A DNA stretch of 14,461 nucleotides, taken from contig JABCPU010001155.1 of the NCBI GenBank assembly GCA_016800925.1, positions 1 through 14,461 of the forward strand, in the 5' to 3' direction. This DNA comes from Suillus spraguei. Its lineage: Eukaryota; Basidiomycota; Agaricomycetes; Boletales; Suillaceae. How positions within the stretch are numbered: the first letter of the stretch is position 1; the number at the start of each line of letters is the position of its first letter. Of this stretch, positions 1-9,099 are shown in pieces. Under the pieces are notes generated by a model that searched no databases, had not been told where the DNA came from, and was given only the letters and a program-made list of their open reading frames with translations. Both the position numbers and the translations under genes were made by a program.

Positions 1-1008
1 GTATACCCTGAACTCCTCTGCCAAGTCACCCCACACACAGTCGCAGACAGACATGATGGATATGTTTCCAGCATTTTGGGTTGTCGATGGACTGGCTTTT
101 TTTCTACACGCAAAATGACAGGCACACCACTTGCAGTCAAGCCTGATCTTGTGTCGCAGGACAGCGATGGGAGTGATCCCGCTGGGCCAGACCTCATAGT
201 GTGGAACGACATACTTATGTTTTGTGAGTTATTAAAGCTTGCAATGTGGCCTGAATTATTGGATACCTTGTATGCAAAGGTATATGCAGTATATAAAGCG
301 CAATTGAATTGTTGATTTGTTTTTTGTGCTGTCTATCACAGACTTCCTCCTTTGAATCACCTTGTTTGATCATTCAGGAGCAGTTCATTCATTACCTACC
401 ATATCCACAAAATGCCAGTCGCGCTCATGGGCATACTTGGTGTGAGTGTCTACTTGAGCATCACAAATCTCAGCTATGATTCTACAGTTGTGTTATCTAA
501 AATTTCTCACCACCTCTTCCTCAAACCATCCCCTCAATCAAAGTCGGTGACAAGACCTACTGCATCATCAAGCCAATTTTCACAAGGGCTGCCATCAGAG
601 GCAGAGCCACCATGTGCTGGCATGTCCAGGATCCAGACACATGTAATGATATCATCATCAGAGGCAAACAGCCAAAGCACCCCCACTTCTATGTGGTAAA
701 GGATACTTGGTGCATTGCTGCCCGCTTGAGTGTGGAAGAAGAAATTCTGGAGATGCTGAAAGATATCCGAGGGGTTCCGAAGCTTGTCAAGTCATGGGAC
801 GTGCAGGTCTCTGGGTGTCCTGATACCACGGGCCCTTGTCAAAAAACATTACCCCCAGGAACAAATGTGGCTGAGCTATGTATTCATTGATGCTTGGTCA
901 TGGAACCATATGCTGTTCCAATCACTTACTTTTCTCATCGAATGGAGTTGCTCAAGTGTATAATAGATGCGATAAATGGTAAGTGTTGAGAATCATACAG
1001 ATCACATA

Positions 1009-1217
1009 CAGTGGCTCAAAAAACTGTCCGCATGTTTTGACATTTTTCACTATCTATGATATTGTGTGAGAATGAACAAATTCCTCAAGGACATACTTAT
1101 ACCACATTGTAGTATGGCTTCAGGGCTTTTATTTGAGCCCTACACCGTGGGAATCGGCGGAGACATGGTGGAGATATAAGGCTTATAAAATGATGACTCA
1201 TGTGGACAGTTTTTTGA
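1009..1217 (+). repeat. Left terminal inverted repeat of the Tc1/mariner element
   Basis: About 209 bp, nearly the reverse complement of 2417-2624. The outer motif TCAAAAAACTGTCCGCATG (1016-1034) recurs in inverted orientation at the inner edge (1199-1217, CATGTGGACAGTTTTTTGA), differing at one base. This is long for a Tc1 end, many of which are shorter than 100 bp. Confidence 0.93.
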
Positions 1218-1368
1218 GTGTATATTAAAACTATATAAATCATTATTTATGACACCATAAAAATCATGCCACTATTATATAAATTATAAAGTGGTGCCAT
1301 TATGTTATTTTATGACTATATCTAACTATATAAACCAGAATATCTCATGTATCATAGTCATAATCACC

Positions 1369-2385
1369 ATGAAAGCCATCTCCTCTGCTCAAAGAGATAA
1401 TATCCTCTCTCTGTCTTATGCTGGCCTCTCTGCTTGCCAAATTTCCTCTAGAACTGGAGTATGCAAGTCCACTGTGGCCAAGTTCATCAAAGAAAGCCAC
1501 CCAGACAAGGAAAACTCTTGTGGAGGACATCCATCCAAGCTTACCTCTACTGACAAAAGGGCTATTATCCAACATATCACTACAGGAAAGGCTGATAATG
1601 TTGTCCAAGCCACCCATTATATCAATTCCACCATCACTACCCCTGTCTCTTCACAAACTGTGAGGAATGTTCTCAAGGCAGCTCATCTCAAGGCAGTAAC
1701 AAAGAAGAAAAAGCCTCTTCTCTCCATCAAACATAGGCAGAGAAGACTAGCCTTTGCCTTAGCTCATCAACACTGGACTGTAGAGGACTGGAAGCGTGTT
1801 ATATGGTCAGATGAGACCAAAATCAATAGGATTGGGTCAGATGGGAAGGTGTATGTATGGAAAAAGAAGGGAGATGGCCTAACAGACAGAGAGGTTAATG
1901 GGACTGTCAAGTTTGGAGGAGGTTCTTTAATGGTATGGGGCTGTATGGGATGGAATGGTGTGGGAATGCTTGCTGAGGTTGAGGGGAAGATGAATGCTGA
2001 GCAGTATGTGGACATTTTAAATGACCACTTGCTGCCTAGCTTGGCAGAATCAGGGATTGATGAAGAAGATATCATTTTCCAACAGGATAATGATCCCAAG
2101 CACACATCCAGAAGAGCTAGGGAATGGTTTGAAGAACATAACATCAATGTTCTTGACTGGCCAGCACAGTCTCCTGATGTCAATGTCATTGAACATCTCT
2201 GGGGAACACTCAAGAAAAAGCTTCAAGCCTATGAAAACCCCCCTAAAGGAGTATGGGAGCTTTGGGAGAGAGTAGCAGTGGAATGGGGGAAGATCACAGC
2301 TGAGGATTGCCAGAAATTAATTGAGAGTATGCCTAGAAGGATAGAGGCAGTAATTAAAGCCAAGGGAGGTCATACAAAATACTAG
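1369..2385 (+). CDS. Tc1/mariner transposase (DD34E), intact
   Basis: A 338-residue transposase that cuts and joins the element's ends at TA targets in the nucleus. The N-terminal half is an HTH DNA-binding region: residues 1-50 (SAQRDNILSLSYAG, then ISSRTGVCKSTVAKF) and a second helical part to about 110, followed by a basic KKKK stretch. The RNase H-like catalytic core follows: D148 in WSDETKINRIG, a glycine-rich GGGSLMVWGC, D240 in QQDNDPKHTS, and E275 in DWPAQSPDVNVIEHLWG. Exactly 34 residues separate the second Asp from the Glu, which is the Tc1 signature. The length is typical of the family. I chose the ATG at 1369 because the HTH begins right after it; an upstream in-frame ATG at 1291 would add 26 residues without family character. 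There are no stops or frameshifts. Confidence 0.96.
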   Translation: MKAISSAQRDNILSLSYAGLSACQISSRTGVCKSTVAKFIKESHPDKENSCGGHPSKLTSTDKRAIIQHITTGKADNVVQATHYINSTITTPVSSQTVRNVLKAAHLKAVTKKKKPLLSIKHRQRRLAFALAHQHWTVEDWKRVIWSDETKINRIGSDGKVYVWKKKGDGLTDREVNGTVKFGGGSLMVWGCMGWNGVGMLAEVEGKMNAEQYVDILNDHLLPSLAESGIDEEDIIFQQDNDPKHTSRRAREWFEEHNINVLDWPAQSPDVNVIEHLWGTLKKKLQAYENPPKGVWELWERVAVEWGKITAEDCQKLIESMPRRIEAVIKAKGGHTKY

Positions 2386-2416
2386 AATACCTGGTTATTA
2401 CTGTAAAATACTTGAG

Positions 2417-2624
2417 TCAAAAAACTGTCCACATGAGTCACCATTTTGTGAGCCTTGTATCTCCACCATATCTCCACCGATTCCCACGGTGTAGGGCTCA
2501 AATGAAAGCCCTGAAGCCATACTACAATGTGGTATAAGCATGTTTTTGAGGCATTTGTTTGTTCTCACACAATATTATAGATAGTGAAAAATGCCAAAAC
2601 ATGCGGACAGTTTTTGAGCCACTG
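2417..2624 (-). repeat. Right terminal inverted repeat of the Tc1/mariner element
   Basis: About 208 bp, partner of 1009-1217. It holds the inner motif copy at 2417-2435 (ends ...CCACATG) and the outer copy at 2600-2617. Differences from the left end are scattered substitutions, and one A is missing from the outer A-run. Confidence 0.93.
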
Positions 2625-3321
2625 TATAGGCATTAATTACATTCTCTTACAGCGCATCATGAGATCATTGGTCGAGGCATATTACACTGTGATATCAGCC
2701 TCAATAACATCATGATATATTTTGAGTATACTGTCAACAGCATCTTTGCAAGGGGTCTCTTAATCGATTATGACTATGCAACAAAGATCTCCAAGGGAAC
2801 TGATCATGCTGTTGGATGACAGGACCTTAGTGTTAGTAGATCTGTATCTGTATGTTTGTTGAAACTTATATGCCACTAATTTTCAGGGAACTTTGATGTT
2901 CATGGCTAGCGGCATTCTGCTGCAATACTCAGAGCACAGCATCCCATGCGAACAAACAGTTGCTCATGATTTGGAATAATTTGTATATGTTTTCATCTAT
3001 ATCTGCGTGATGTACAATGGCCCTGGCAACAAGCTTCGAGATGGTAAGCTGTTCAATCAGACTGTTATTGGTCAGTGGATCTATGGGGAATGGGACACAA
3101 TAGGATTGATTAAGGAGCGACATTTGGAACAACCTGATCTTATTATATCAGACATCACTCCATACTTTCAGCCGTTTTCGACTCTCATCAGCAAGTTGTG
3201 CTTGCTTCTTAGCAAGCAGGTCAACTATATGAAAACCTTGGATGGCCATGGTACTACACTCACCATCCAATTCACCTCTTATGCATACACAACTAATCAA
3301 CACAATCCGGCTGGCTATTGA

Positions 3322-3792
3322 TGATGATGACCATGACTAACCTCTTTCACTCCATACACACATCAGGTGGCTCATTTTTGAGGGTAAAGCACCTTCATTT
3401 ATTACCGAAGGTGATAGACCATATCTAGCTCTAAGGCAAAAAGGAGCGGTGCTATTCTCGACAATCAACATTCTTCAAAGCACCAGAGAACTACTAGTGG
3501 AGTCATGAGATCATTGAACTCTGGTACTGCTTGTCCCATTAGAGCAACCAGGGGATCAGGGAATTCTACTAGGCAGAGTAGGAGGCACCGTAGCGGGCAT
3601 AGGTCTTGATCATAATGAGATATATTTTCACTCACACTATACCTATTCTTCTATGTACCAAGGCTTCATATTGTGCCACCATGTCGATATGCTTCTGCGG
3701 ATATATATCTACTACTGGGAGTTTGAACCAAACACCTAATAAATCATAATCAAAAATTGAACTTGCCTTGCAGCTCTTTGGGTTGCCAAACC
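3322..3792. other. Intergenic stretch, possible minus-strand coding relic
   Basis: No plus-strand gene is visible. On the minus strand, about 3790 to 3632 is open and reads as ordinary protein (FDYDLLGVWFKLPVVDIYPQ), then stops at about 3630. Further upstream plus-strand positions (3560-3620) give suggestive minus-strand text such as KTYARYGASYS, with two adjacent stops. This may be a very old gene fragment. I do not recognise the family. Confidence 0.25.
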
Positions 3793-6181
3793 ATGGCGCT
3801 GCGCAAGAAGAGCACTGCAAACAAGGAGAAACAAGAACAAAGAGTTGGAGAAGCAAGGTAATTATCTACACTACTCGTCTTCTGCTCACATTTTACTTCA
3901 TAGGAACGCGATGTTCAACCCACAACAACTGAGGCAATGGAGGATGTCTTCAACAGATGGAGAACATTGAGTGTATCCAAACAACAAAACATCTGTGCAA
4001 GAAAGCCAACCGTGCTCTACAGTCGCAGCCTGTGAACGTGTTGGCGCCTCAGCCAGCAAAGCATCTCTCCAAGCCCAAGCTCATCTTTGAGACTCTCCAG
4101 CTGCAGAGTCTGAAGCAAGCCATCAGTCCCATGACAAACAGCCCATTAATCCAAGTTGACACCCTTGCCAAACCCAGGGGACGATACGGGTTCGCCTCCA
4201 ACAGCTGCCAGGTCAGCACAGTGTACAGTTGTGTCTGACCACTTTGATGACAACGAAGGTACGAAGCCTGATGAGGACTGGGATGGTGATGATGGATACG
4301 ACGACAGTTTGAGGCCTGACAGCGACAATATCGACAGAGAGGTGCACGATCAGGAATATGACAATGAGGAGGGTCAGGAATACGACAATGAGGAGGGTGG
4401 CTGGGATGATGGGATGAATGGTCCAGGTGATGCCAACAATAGCAAAAATGCTGATGAGCTGTTTGGTCTTTCAGGCATTGATGTAGATCAATGTGAGTCA
4501 ATTTGTGGTTCCTTGTTGTTACACTTGATATTTTCCTTGAGCACAATCATCTCCTGACATCAATATGACCAGTGCATGCTGGCTTGTACAGTCCTTGACC
4601 TAGCTAACTGTCACACAGGGCCAGGAACCCTTGAAGTCGACGACCCCCACCTTCACAGTGAGTTCTCTTGTTTTGTAGCAGTTTGTTTTTGTTTGATAGC
4701 CCACCCATAGAACGCAGGTTAACGCCAGAAGGATATCATACTGATGCAGATGATGAACAGTGCATACCTCCTGTGAAACAGCGTATGATATCACCCATGT
4801 CACCCACAAGTAGTGAAACCAATGAAGCACCACACCTCCTGTAAAAGAATGTGTGTTGTCATGCAGATCCACTGATAGATGTGCAGGACAACCAGTACCT
4901 CACAAGAACCAACATAGGACACCATCAGCTCCAGTCACTAACCGCAACACTGTCCATCGACCCTCCAATCGTCCTCATTCTCAGCCCAATGTACCACCCA
5001 ACCATTGTCAATGGGACAACCGTCATGTCCAGTCCAAACAACAGTCTTCCAACTGCCACAACCATTGCAGTTCTGCTCAGTCTGAAGCACAATCATCTGG
5101 TCACCATCAATGTGGTGATGTCCTTCTTGGCACCAAGAAAGGAACAGGCATCCTAGGTCCCCTGATCTAGACTATTTGCAAGAACGCCAAACAGGGTGAA
5201 AACTGTATTGAAGGTGAGGAAGCTGAAGAAGAGCAGACCAAGAAGGATGAAGACATTGTCATCATCGTCCAGCCTGCAAGGAGGAGTCGCAAATGATTAA
5301 ATGGTCCCATCCCAATGCAGCTTCAGTTTTACCCACCGGTGTACAGGGACTTACTTGAGAAGGCGAAGAAGCGGTCTAGGCTTGAATCTCTCAATAATTC
5401 ATTCCCTCATCATGAGACTTTCCTTGCTGAGGATGTGATTGAAATTCTAGCAGAACTACATGATCAGTTTGCTGCAGAAGGTTGCAGCATGGAGGAAGGC
5501 TATTGGGAGAGCTACAAGCATAATATGGCTATCATAGTATTTCGTTTCCTTGTCTGTTTTTGCTATTTGATTTGTTGACTCAATATCATCACAGTTATGG
5601 GATGATTTAGGAAACATGCACTCCAAGTTCAAAAGCAGCCCGCCCAATTGTTCAAAGTCGGTATGAGCTTTTCCGCAAAGCTGATGAAATCAAAGACAAT
5701 GATGACGCCATGGAACACATTCATAATGGCATAAAGGACCTTCAGGATGAGGCGAAGTTCCTATGAGGCGGACTGGACTCACAGGTATGGATAAAATTGC
5801 ACGATCAGCTTTGACCTCACCTCTCACGCAGGGCCACACTAATAATCTTGCACACATCGCACTGGAGGATCTTTGTAAAATGTACTATTACATGGGTAAG
5901 AACGCACTGGCTCATTTTTTTCCTGACATCTTTGCAAATTCCATACCCAAAGGTGCAGTAGCACTGGCTGCCACAATCATAAGTAAGTTCATTTTTCCTG
6001 AATGTGCGCTGATTTATTTCAGCTGGCTGCAGCACTTGATGAATACAGGATGGGTGTGTGGTGCATGGGAAAATTGCATGTTGATATGTACCGTCCCATT
6101 CACGAAGGTATCCTAAGCTTGATGGACCAGATCAAAAAAGACTGGTACCACGAATCCAAGTGCCGTGGGTTTAGGCGTTGA
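3793..6181 (+). pseudogene. DUF6532 family protein, multi-exon, broken
   Basis: Decayed member of the basidiomycete DUF6532 family; molecular function unknown. It starts MALRKKSTANKEKQEQ at 3793. The N-terminal half is acidic and low complexity (about 4235-4490, with a 24-bp direct repeat), then Q/N/H-rich (about 4853-5160). The conserved domain begins at IPMQLQFYPPVYRDLL (about 5309) and continues through LWDDLGNMHSKFK (5595), ARPIVQSRYELF, GHTNNLAHIALEDLCKMYYY (5832), PDIFANSIPKGAVALAATI and LDEYRMGVWC to a TGA ending at 6181. Probable introns: 3858-3903, 4493-4618, 4658-4710, 5537-5594, 5785-5831 and 5983-6032, all GT-AG. Breaks: frame changes near 3950 and 4150, TAA at 4842, TGA at 5294, one extra A at 5631-5634 and TGA at 5764. 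Some N-terminal breaks could be unrecognised introns. Those at 5294, 5631 and 5764 lie within domain-like sequence and look like true lesions. Confidence 0.75.
4351..4398 (+). repeat. Tandem 24-bp direct repeat in the acidic region
   Basis: Two adjacent copies (4351-4374 and 4375-4398) differ at one base and each encodes QEYDNEEG. They add eight in-frame acidic residues to the DUF6532 protein's N-terminal region. Confidence 0.9.
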
Positions 6182-6490
6182 TGGGCAAAGGCCACTAGGT
6201 ATCAAGTGTTCTTTGGTCATAGATATCATTGATGACACTTGTACTAGTGCCAAGACAGAGGCGCCAAAGACTCACACCATCGTCTTCCAAGCTGTGCTTA
6301 ACTAATTCGATCATTTCATTTGTTTGCACTCATTTTCCATGGAATTATGCTATTGCCATTACATTCCATACATCTATCTACTGATCATTAATGTTGCATA
6401 GTTAAACACAATCCCATATGGTACACAATCTTTATAATGAATGATACATGTTTATCATGCTTGTGTTGCTACTGTAAGTCTTGCACCCAG
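6182..6490. other. Intergenic, no feature seen
   Basis: AT-rich sequence after the DUF6532 stop. It probably includes that gene's former 3' UTR. No ORF of family character, RNA gene or repeat is apparent. Confidence 0.5.
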
Positions 6491-6622
6491 TTCTGTCCCA
6501 GTTCTGTCCCAGGTCTGTCCCAGGTCTGTCCTAGTTCTGTCTTAGGTCTGTCCCAGGTCTGTCCTAGTTCTGTCCTAGGTCTGTCCCAGGTCTGTGCTAG
6601 TTCTGTCCTAGGTCTGTCCCAG
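6491..6622. repeat. 11-bp minisatellite, 12 units, with 33-bp higher-order period
   Basis: Twelve contiguous units of the form KTCTGTCCYAG. Unit subtypes starting T, G, G recur in order (units 2-4, 5-7, 8-10, then 11-12), giving a 33-bp higher-order repeat. A decayed unit follows at 6623. Because 33 is divisible by three, long spurious ORFs appear on both strands; I do not call them genes. Confidence 0.95.
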
Positions 6623-6715
6623 TTCTTTGCAGACAGAACCCTTGCTGTGTGCACTGGGGTGCTGTGCAGTGCTGTTGTCATATACCGTACATTCAGGTCC
6701 GATCCATGGACATCC

Positions 6716-6855
6716 GGACACCCAATTCATACATCCTAGTCCACCCATCCAATCCAGCTCACATATCCAATCCGCCCATCCACTCCAATCCATATCCATC
6801 CATATCTAATCCATATCCATATCCGACTCAGTCCATCCATCCGATCTGATCCACC
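6716..6855. repeat. CATCCA/ATCCATAT-rich simple repeat, left part
   Basis: Degenerate tandem hexamer-like repeats (CCATCC, CCATAT, CCAATC). The same repeat type resumes at 7329 after the solo LTR, so the LTR inserted within one repeat tract. Confidence 0.75.
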
Positions 6856-7323
6856 TGTTACGAACTGGGATGGCATCACCAGCAACAGTGAAAAGACACA
6901 GCCGGTCTGCTGGGAAGTTCTACAATGTCCAGAAGAGGACAAGGTGAAAGTACAAGGAACGCGTTCCGAGTACGATCAAGGGTTCGGCCTCAAAGATGAG
7001 TCTAAGAGGTTCTGTGAGAATAGAGACTAAGGCTAAGGAGTGCTTAGACTTAGAGACGATTCAAGACGACTTAGGTTGGAGACCTAAGCGAAGGAGATTC
7101 CAGGTAAAACCCAGTAAGATTAAAGTAAAGAATCTACTACAAGTACACTGTGCTTATATAGGTCAATATGTGCGCACAGACCAGGTAACCGTGAGAATGT
7201 AACTGTGTATCCTAATAAGGAAGGCATGTGTTGTACAGATGCATTGAGCATATGAGTCAAGTCATGTGATATACAAGTAAGAAGATAAAAGGAGAATGAA
7301 TGGGGGCACGTACAACTGTAACA
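6856..7323. mobile_element. Solo LTR of an LTR retrotransposon
   Basis: A 468-bp unit that begins TGTTAC and ends GTAACA (perfect 6-bp terminal inversion, canonical TG...CA) and is flanked by identical 5-bp CCACC at 6851-6855 and 7324-7328. A TATA-like TATATA lies at 7155-7160, plausible for the LTR promoter. No gag/pol or second LTR is present, so it is a solo LTR left by recombination between the two ends of a full element. The superfamily (Ty3 or Ty1) cannot be told from this alone. Orientation is not certain. Confidence 0.85.
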
Positions 7324-7328
7324 CCACC

Positions 7329-7370
7329 CATCCAATCCATGTTCATATCTGATCCATGCTCATATCCGAA
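7329..7370. repeat. CATCCA-rich simple repeat, right part
   Basis: Short continuation of the tract interrupted by the solo LTR. It includes two near-copies of a CATRYTCATATCYGATC-like motif. Confidence 0.6.
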
Positions 7371-7844
7371 AACTATTCCTGCGCACCTGCACATTACACC
7401 TTTTAGGTTAATACCTGTGTCGGGCTTTCGGTTATCTCTGCACCTCTGGCTTTCAGTTATCTTGACTTCCATCTTGATAAGATATTTCGTACAAAGTCTT
7501 ATTTCCGAGTTCATAGCCTTGTGTTCCGCAATGCCTCAAACATAGCCTCGGACTATCCTTACTTGCCTTCCAGCATGCTACCTACAGTATATAAACTTGT
7601 AGTACAACTCCTGCAGACCTCAATCTGATTATTGCTTTCCTACTTCTGTATATTCATTTGACTTCTGTATCTTGTTACCATGTCTATATAAATCTGTTTC
7701 CGTTCTCGCACTTGGGCTCTGGCCCTTGTAAGCTTCCAACTCAGACCTATGGGATCATTCCCTAGGCTGGAGCCTTGATCCTTTGTCCTATACCCTTTTC
7801 GGACTTCGTCTATGTCCTGTCTCTCATCTGATTCACCTCCGACT

Positions 7845-8329
7845 CTACCTGTGGTAGTCTTATCCTGTCTGTTTCTATTCCAGACCTTGTCTGAAGTAGT
7901 CTATACTACTTCTACACCATATCCGGACCTACTCCTCTCTAGTAGTCAACACCTCCCCTAAGATCCATAGAGCTACACTCGTCCAATGATCCGATGATCT
8001 GATGATCTGATGATCTGATGATCTGCCCCTCTGCTCTTCCGCTCCTCCGAGCTCCGGACCTTCGGACCTCTGGTCCTCCGGATCTATCCTATCCTGTCCT
8101 CCGACATCTATGGATCATCTTTCCCTCTGGAGCTTTGCTTCTATCCTGCCCTGGACTTTGTCCAGGAGTCCATCCTTCATCCATTCTACTTGGAACTTGT
8201 TCCAGTAGTCTTACCATTACTCCCTACCATCCGGAAATACTTCCGGCGTGTTCCCACGCTCATCCAGAAGTCCTTTGGAGCTCTATCAAGCTATCCTGTC
8301 CTACAGAGTTCATCTGGACTCCGTCCAGA
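7845..8329. repeat. Cluster of short perfect inverted repeats (hairpins)
   Basis: Stem/loop sizes seen: 7845-7857 (5/3), 7881-7893 (5/3), 7893-7912 (7/6), 7929-7945 (5/7), 8064-8076 (5/3), 8150-8166 (7/3), 8186-8208 (6/2 plus an outer 4-bp stem with a bulge), 8231-8246 (6/4), 8246-8259 (5/4), 8313-8329 (7/3). Stems differ in sequence while loop size stays at 2-4 nt in most. Several are followed by GTAGTC. Confidence 0.75.
7988..8025. repeat. 8-bp tandem repeat GATCTGAT, about 4.75 units
   Basis: GATCCGAT followed by three perfect GATCTGAT units and a partial GATCTG. Each unit contains a GATC site. Confidence 0.95.
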
Positions 8330-8518
8330 CTTCACTATAACTCCCCCTTGGACTTCATCTGAAATTAAGGGCACATACTCGGGTAAGGGGCACAGTGTAC
8401 AAGCTGAGGCCAAGCCCCTTCGACTTTCTGTCCCTCTGGTACAACCCCATGTAAGACCAGGACTTCTTAGTAGCCCCAGTTTTGCATGGTTGTAATAGCT
8501 GTCTAGACTACCCCTTGT

Positions 8519-9006
8519 TTGCTGATGTGCATAGATGGTGAGCTGCAGAAGTTCTTGGCAACAGCTACCTCTGCCAAGATCATTGGCTTGCCATCCAGAA
8601 TGCAAGTTGCACTAGGTCTTGGATTGCTGCTCAGGGAGTGTAAGCAAGTCATCAAGTATGAGGAAGATGAGGTCACCTTGGAGACTCCCACTTATGTTGG
8701 AGCCTCAATCTTGAATATCAAGATGCTTGACCTGGTCATAGAGGCGGTTGAGAAGGTTAGAGGTGGCTTATGCATCTACTGAAGTCAAAGGACGTTCAGC
8801 AGGAACCTGCTATCCTTGATAAGGCTGCTCATAAAGATGGACTTGAAACTAAAGATAGTGCTGATGAGGAGGAAGCAGTGGTAGAGGTGAAAGGGAAGAA
8901 AGCAATGAAGTCTGGTGGTTCTGGAAAGCCATCCAAGAAGGCCAAGGGTGATGTCCACCGCTCCTCTAGAACTAGGCAGCCCACTAAGAAAGCCATGAAG
9001 CTTTAG
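8519..9006 (+). pseudogene. Unrecognised coding relic with a lysine-rich C-terminus
   Basis: Two overlapping open frames appear to be one broken coding region. Frame one (to the TGA at 8780) reads GELQKFLATATSAKIIGLPS..., a helical, Leu-rich segment. From about 8770 the frame changes and reads an acidic patch (DSADEEEAVVEV), then a basic tail (KGKKAMKSGGSGKPSKKAKG... RTRQPTKKAMKL) ending in TAG at 9004-9006. The tail looks like a nuclear-localisation or DNA-binding tail. A GT-AG intron between the frames would be only about 30 bp, so a frameshift is more likely. A donor-like GTAAGA near 8452 and an acceptor-like CATAG at 8535 suggest an upstream intron. I do not recognise the family. Confidence 0.4.
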
Positions 9007-9099
9007 CACTTTGTCACATTGCTCATAGTATATTGCTCACATCTATTTCTTGTTGCTTATATCAATGTACATCAAATATTATGATGTTTTTCTCCGTCT

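Larger units (their letters stand above)
1009..2624 (+). mobile_element. Tc1/mariner DNA transposon, complete
   Basis: A 1616-bp element that begins CAGTGGCTCAAAAA and ends in its complement TTTTTGAGCCACTG, flanked by TA at 1007-1008 and 2625-2626, the target duplication of the Tc1/mariner superfamily. Long inverted repeats (1009-1217 and 2417-2624) flank one intact DD34E transposase. The two ends differ at only a modest number of positions, which suggests a fairly recent insertion. It lies in an intron of the kinase relic, with the transposase in the same orientation as the host gene. All structural parts are present, so it could be autonomous; activity cannot be judged from one copy. Confidence 0.96.
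979..2652 (+). other. Phase-1 intron of the kinase relic, enlarged by the transposon
   Basis: The donor GTAAGT at 979 and the acceptor CTTACAG ending at 2652 join reading ...DAIN|AHHEII..., matching the continuous FunK1 segment just before the catalytic loop. Removing the element and one TA copy leaves an ancestral intron of 56 bp, the usual size in this window. The transposon therefore sits between intact splice sites and does not interrupt coding sequence. Confidence 0.85.
76..3321 (+). pseudogene. FunK1-like fungal protein kinase, decayed, with a transposon in one intron
   Basis: Decayed gene for a fungal-specific protein kinase of the FunK1 type, which would phosphorylate Ser/Thr or similar substrates in the cytosol or nucleus. 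Seen in order: GTPLAVKPDLV (from about 130), an intron at 280-341, the DHSG block (365-390, the family's DR-x-G motif), YHIHKMP (about 401), GRATMCWHV (about 597), VVKDTW (about 690, the VK lysine region), ITYFSHRMELL (about 920), the catalytic loop HCDISLNNIM (2685-2714), the DFG-equivalent LIDYDYA (2758-2778), and GTLMFMA (2887). A C-terminal block runs to 3321. Introns lie at 979-2652 (holding the transposon) and about 2832-2886. Breaks: frame changes near 395 and 495 and probably near 840, an in-frame TGA at 2817 and TAA at 2977. The catalytic-loop Arg is Cys (HRD to HCD). The start is uncertain; the gene may begin before the window. Family assignment is firm; loss of function is inferred from the breaks. 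Confidence 0.85.
7371..8500. other. Non-coding, pyrimidine-rich tract with many small hairpins
   Basis: No gene is supported; the ORFs here are short and of low-complexity composition. The plus strand is strongly C+T rich from about 7700 to 8340. TATA-like boxes lie near 7587 (GTATATAAAC) and 7684 (CTATATAAAT). The motif GGCTTTCRGTTATCT occurs twice (about 7416 and 7447). Numerous perfect short hairpins lie at 7845-8329. It may derive from a retroelement LTR or leader, but no boundaries could be confirmed. Confidence 0.5.

Noticed and set aside
3632..3856. 74-codon minus-strand ORF as a gene
   Set aside because: Its 5' part is antisense to the likely DUF6532 first exon (3793-3857), it stops early, and no family was recognised. 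It is kept only as a possible old relic in the intergenic note.
6491..6622. CRISPR-like array
   Set aside because: Units are contiguous 11-mers without spacers, and the genome is fungal.
6437..6739. ORFs over the 11-bp minisatellite on both strands
   Set aside because: They are by-products of a 33-bp repeat period, with repetitive peptide text and no homology signal.
7411..8105. TGTCGG...CCGACA as a second LTR
   Set aside because: The flanking five bases (ACCTG and TCTAT) do not match, so there is no target duplication to support it.
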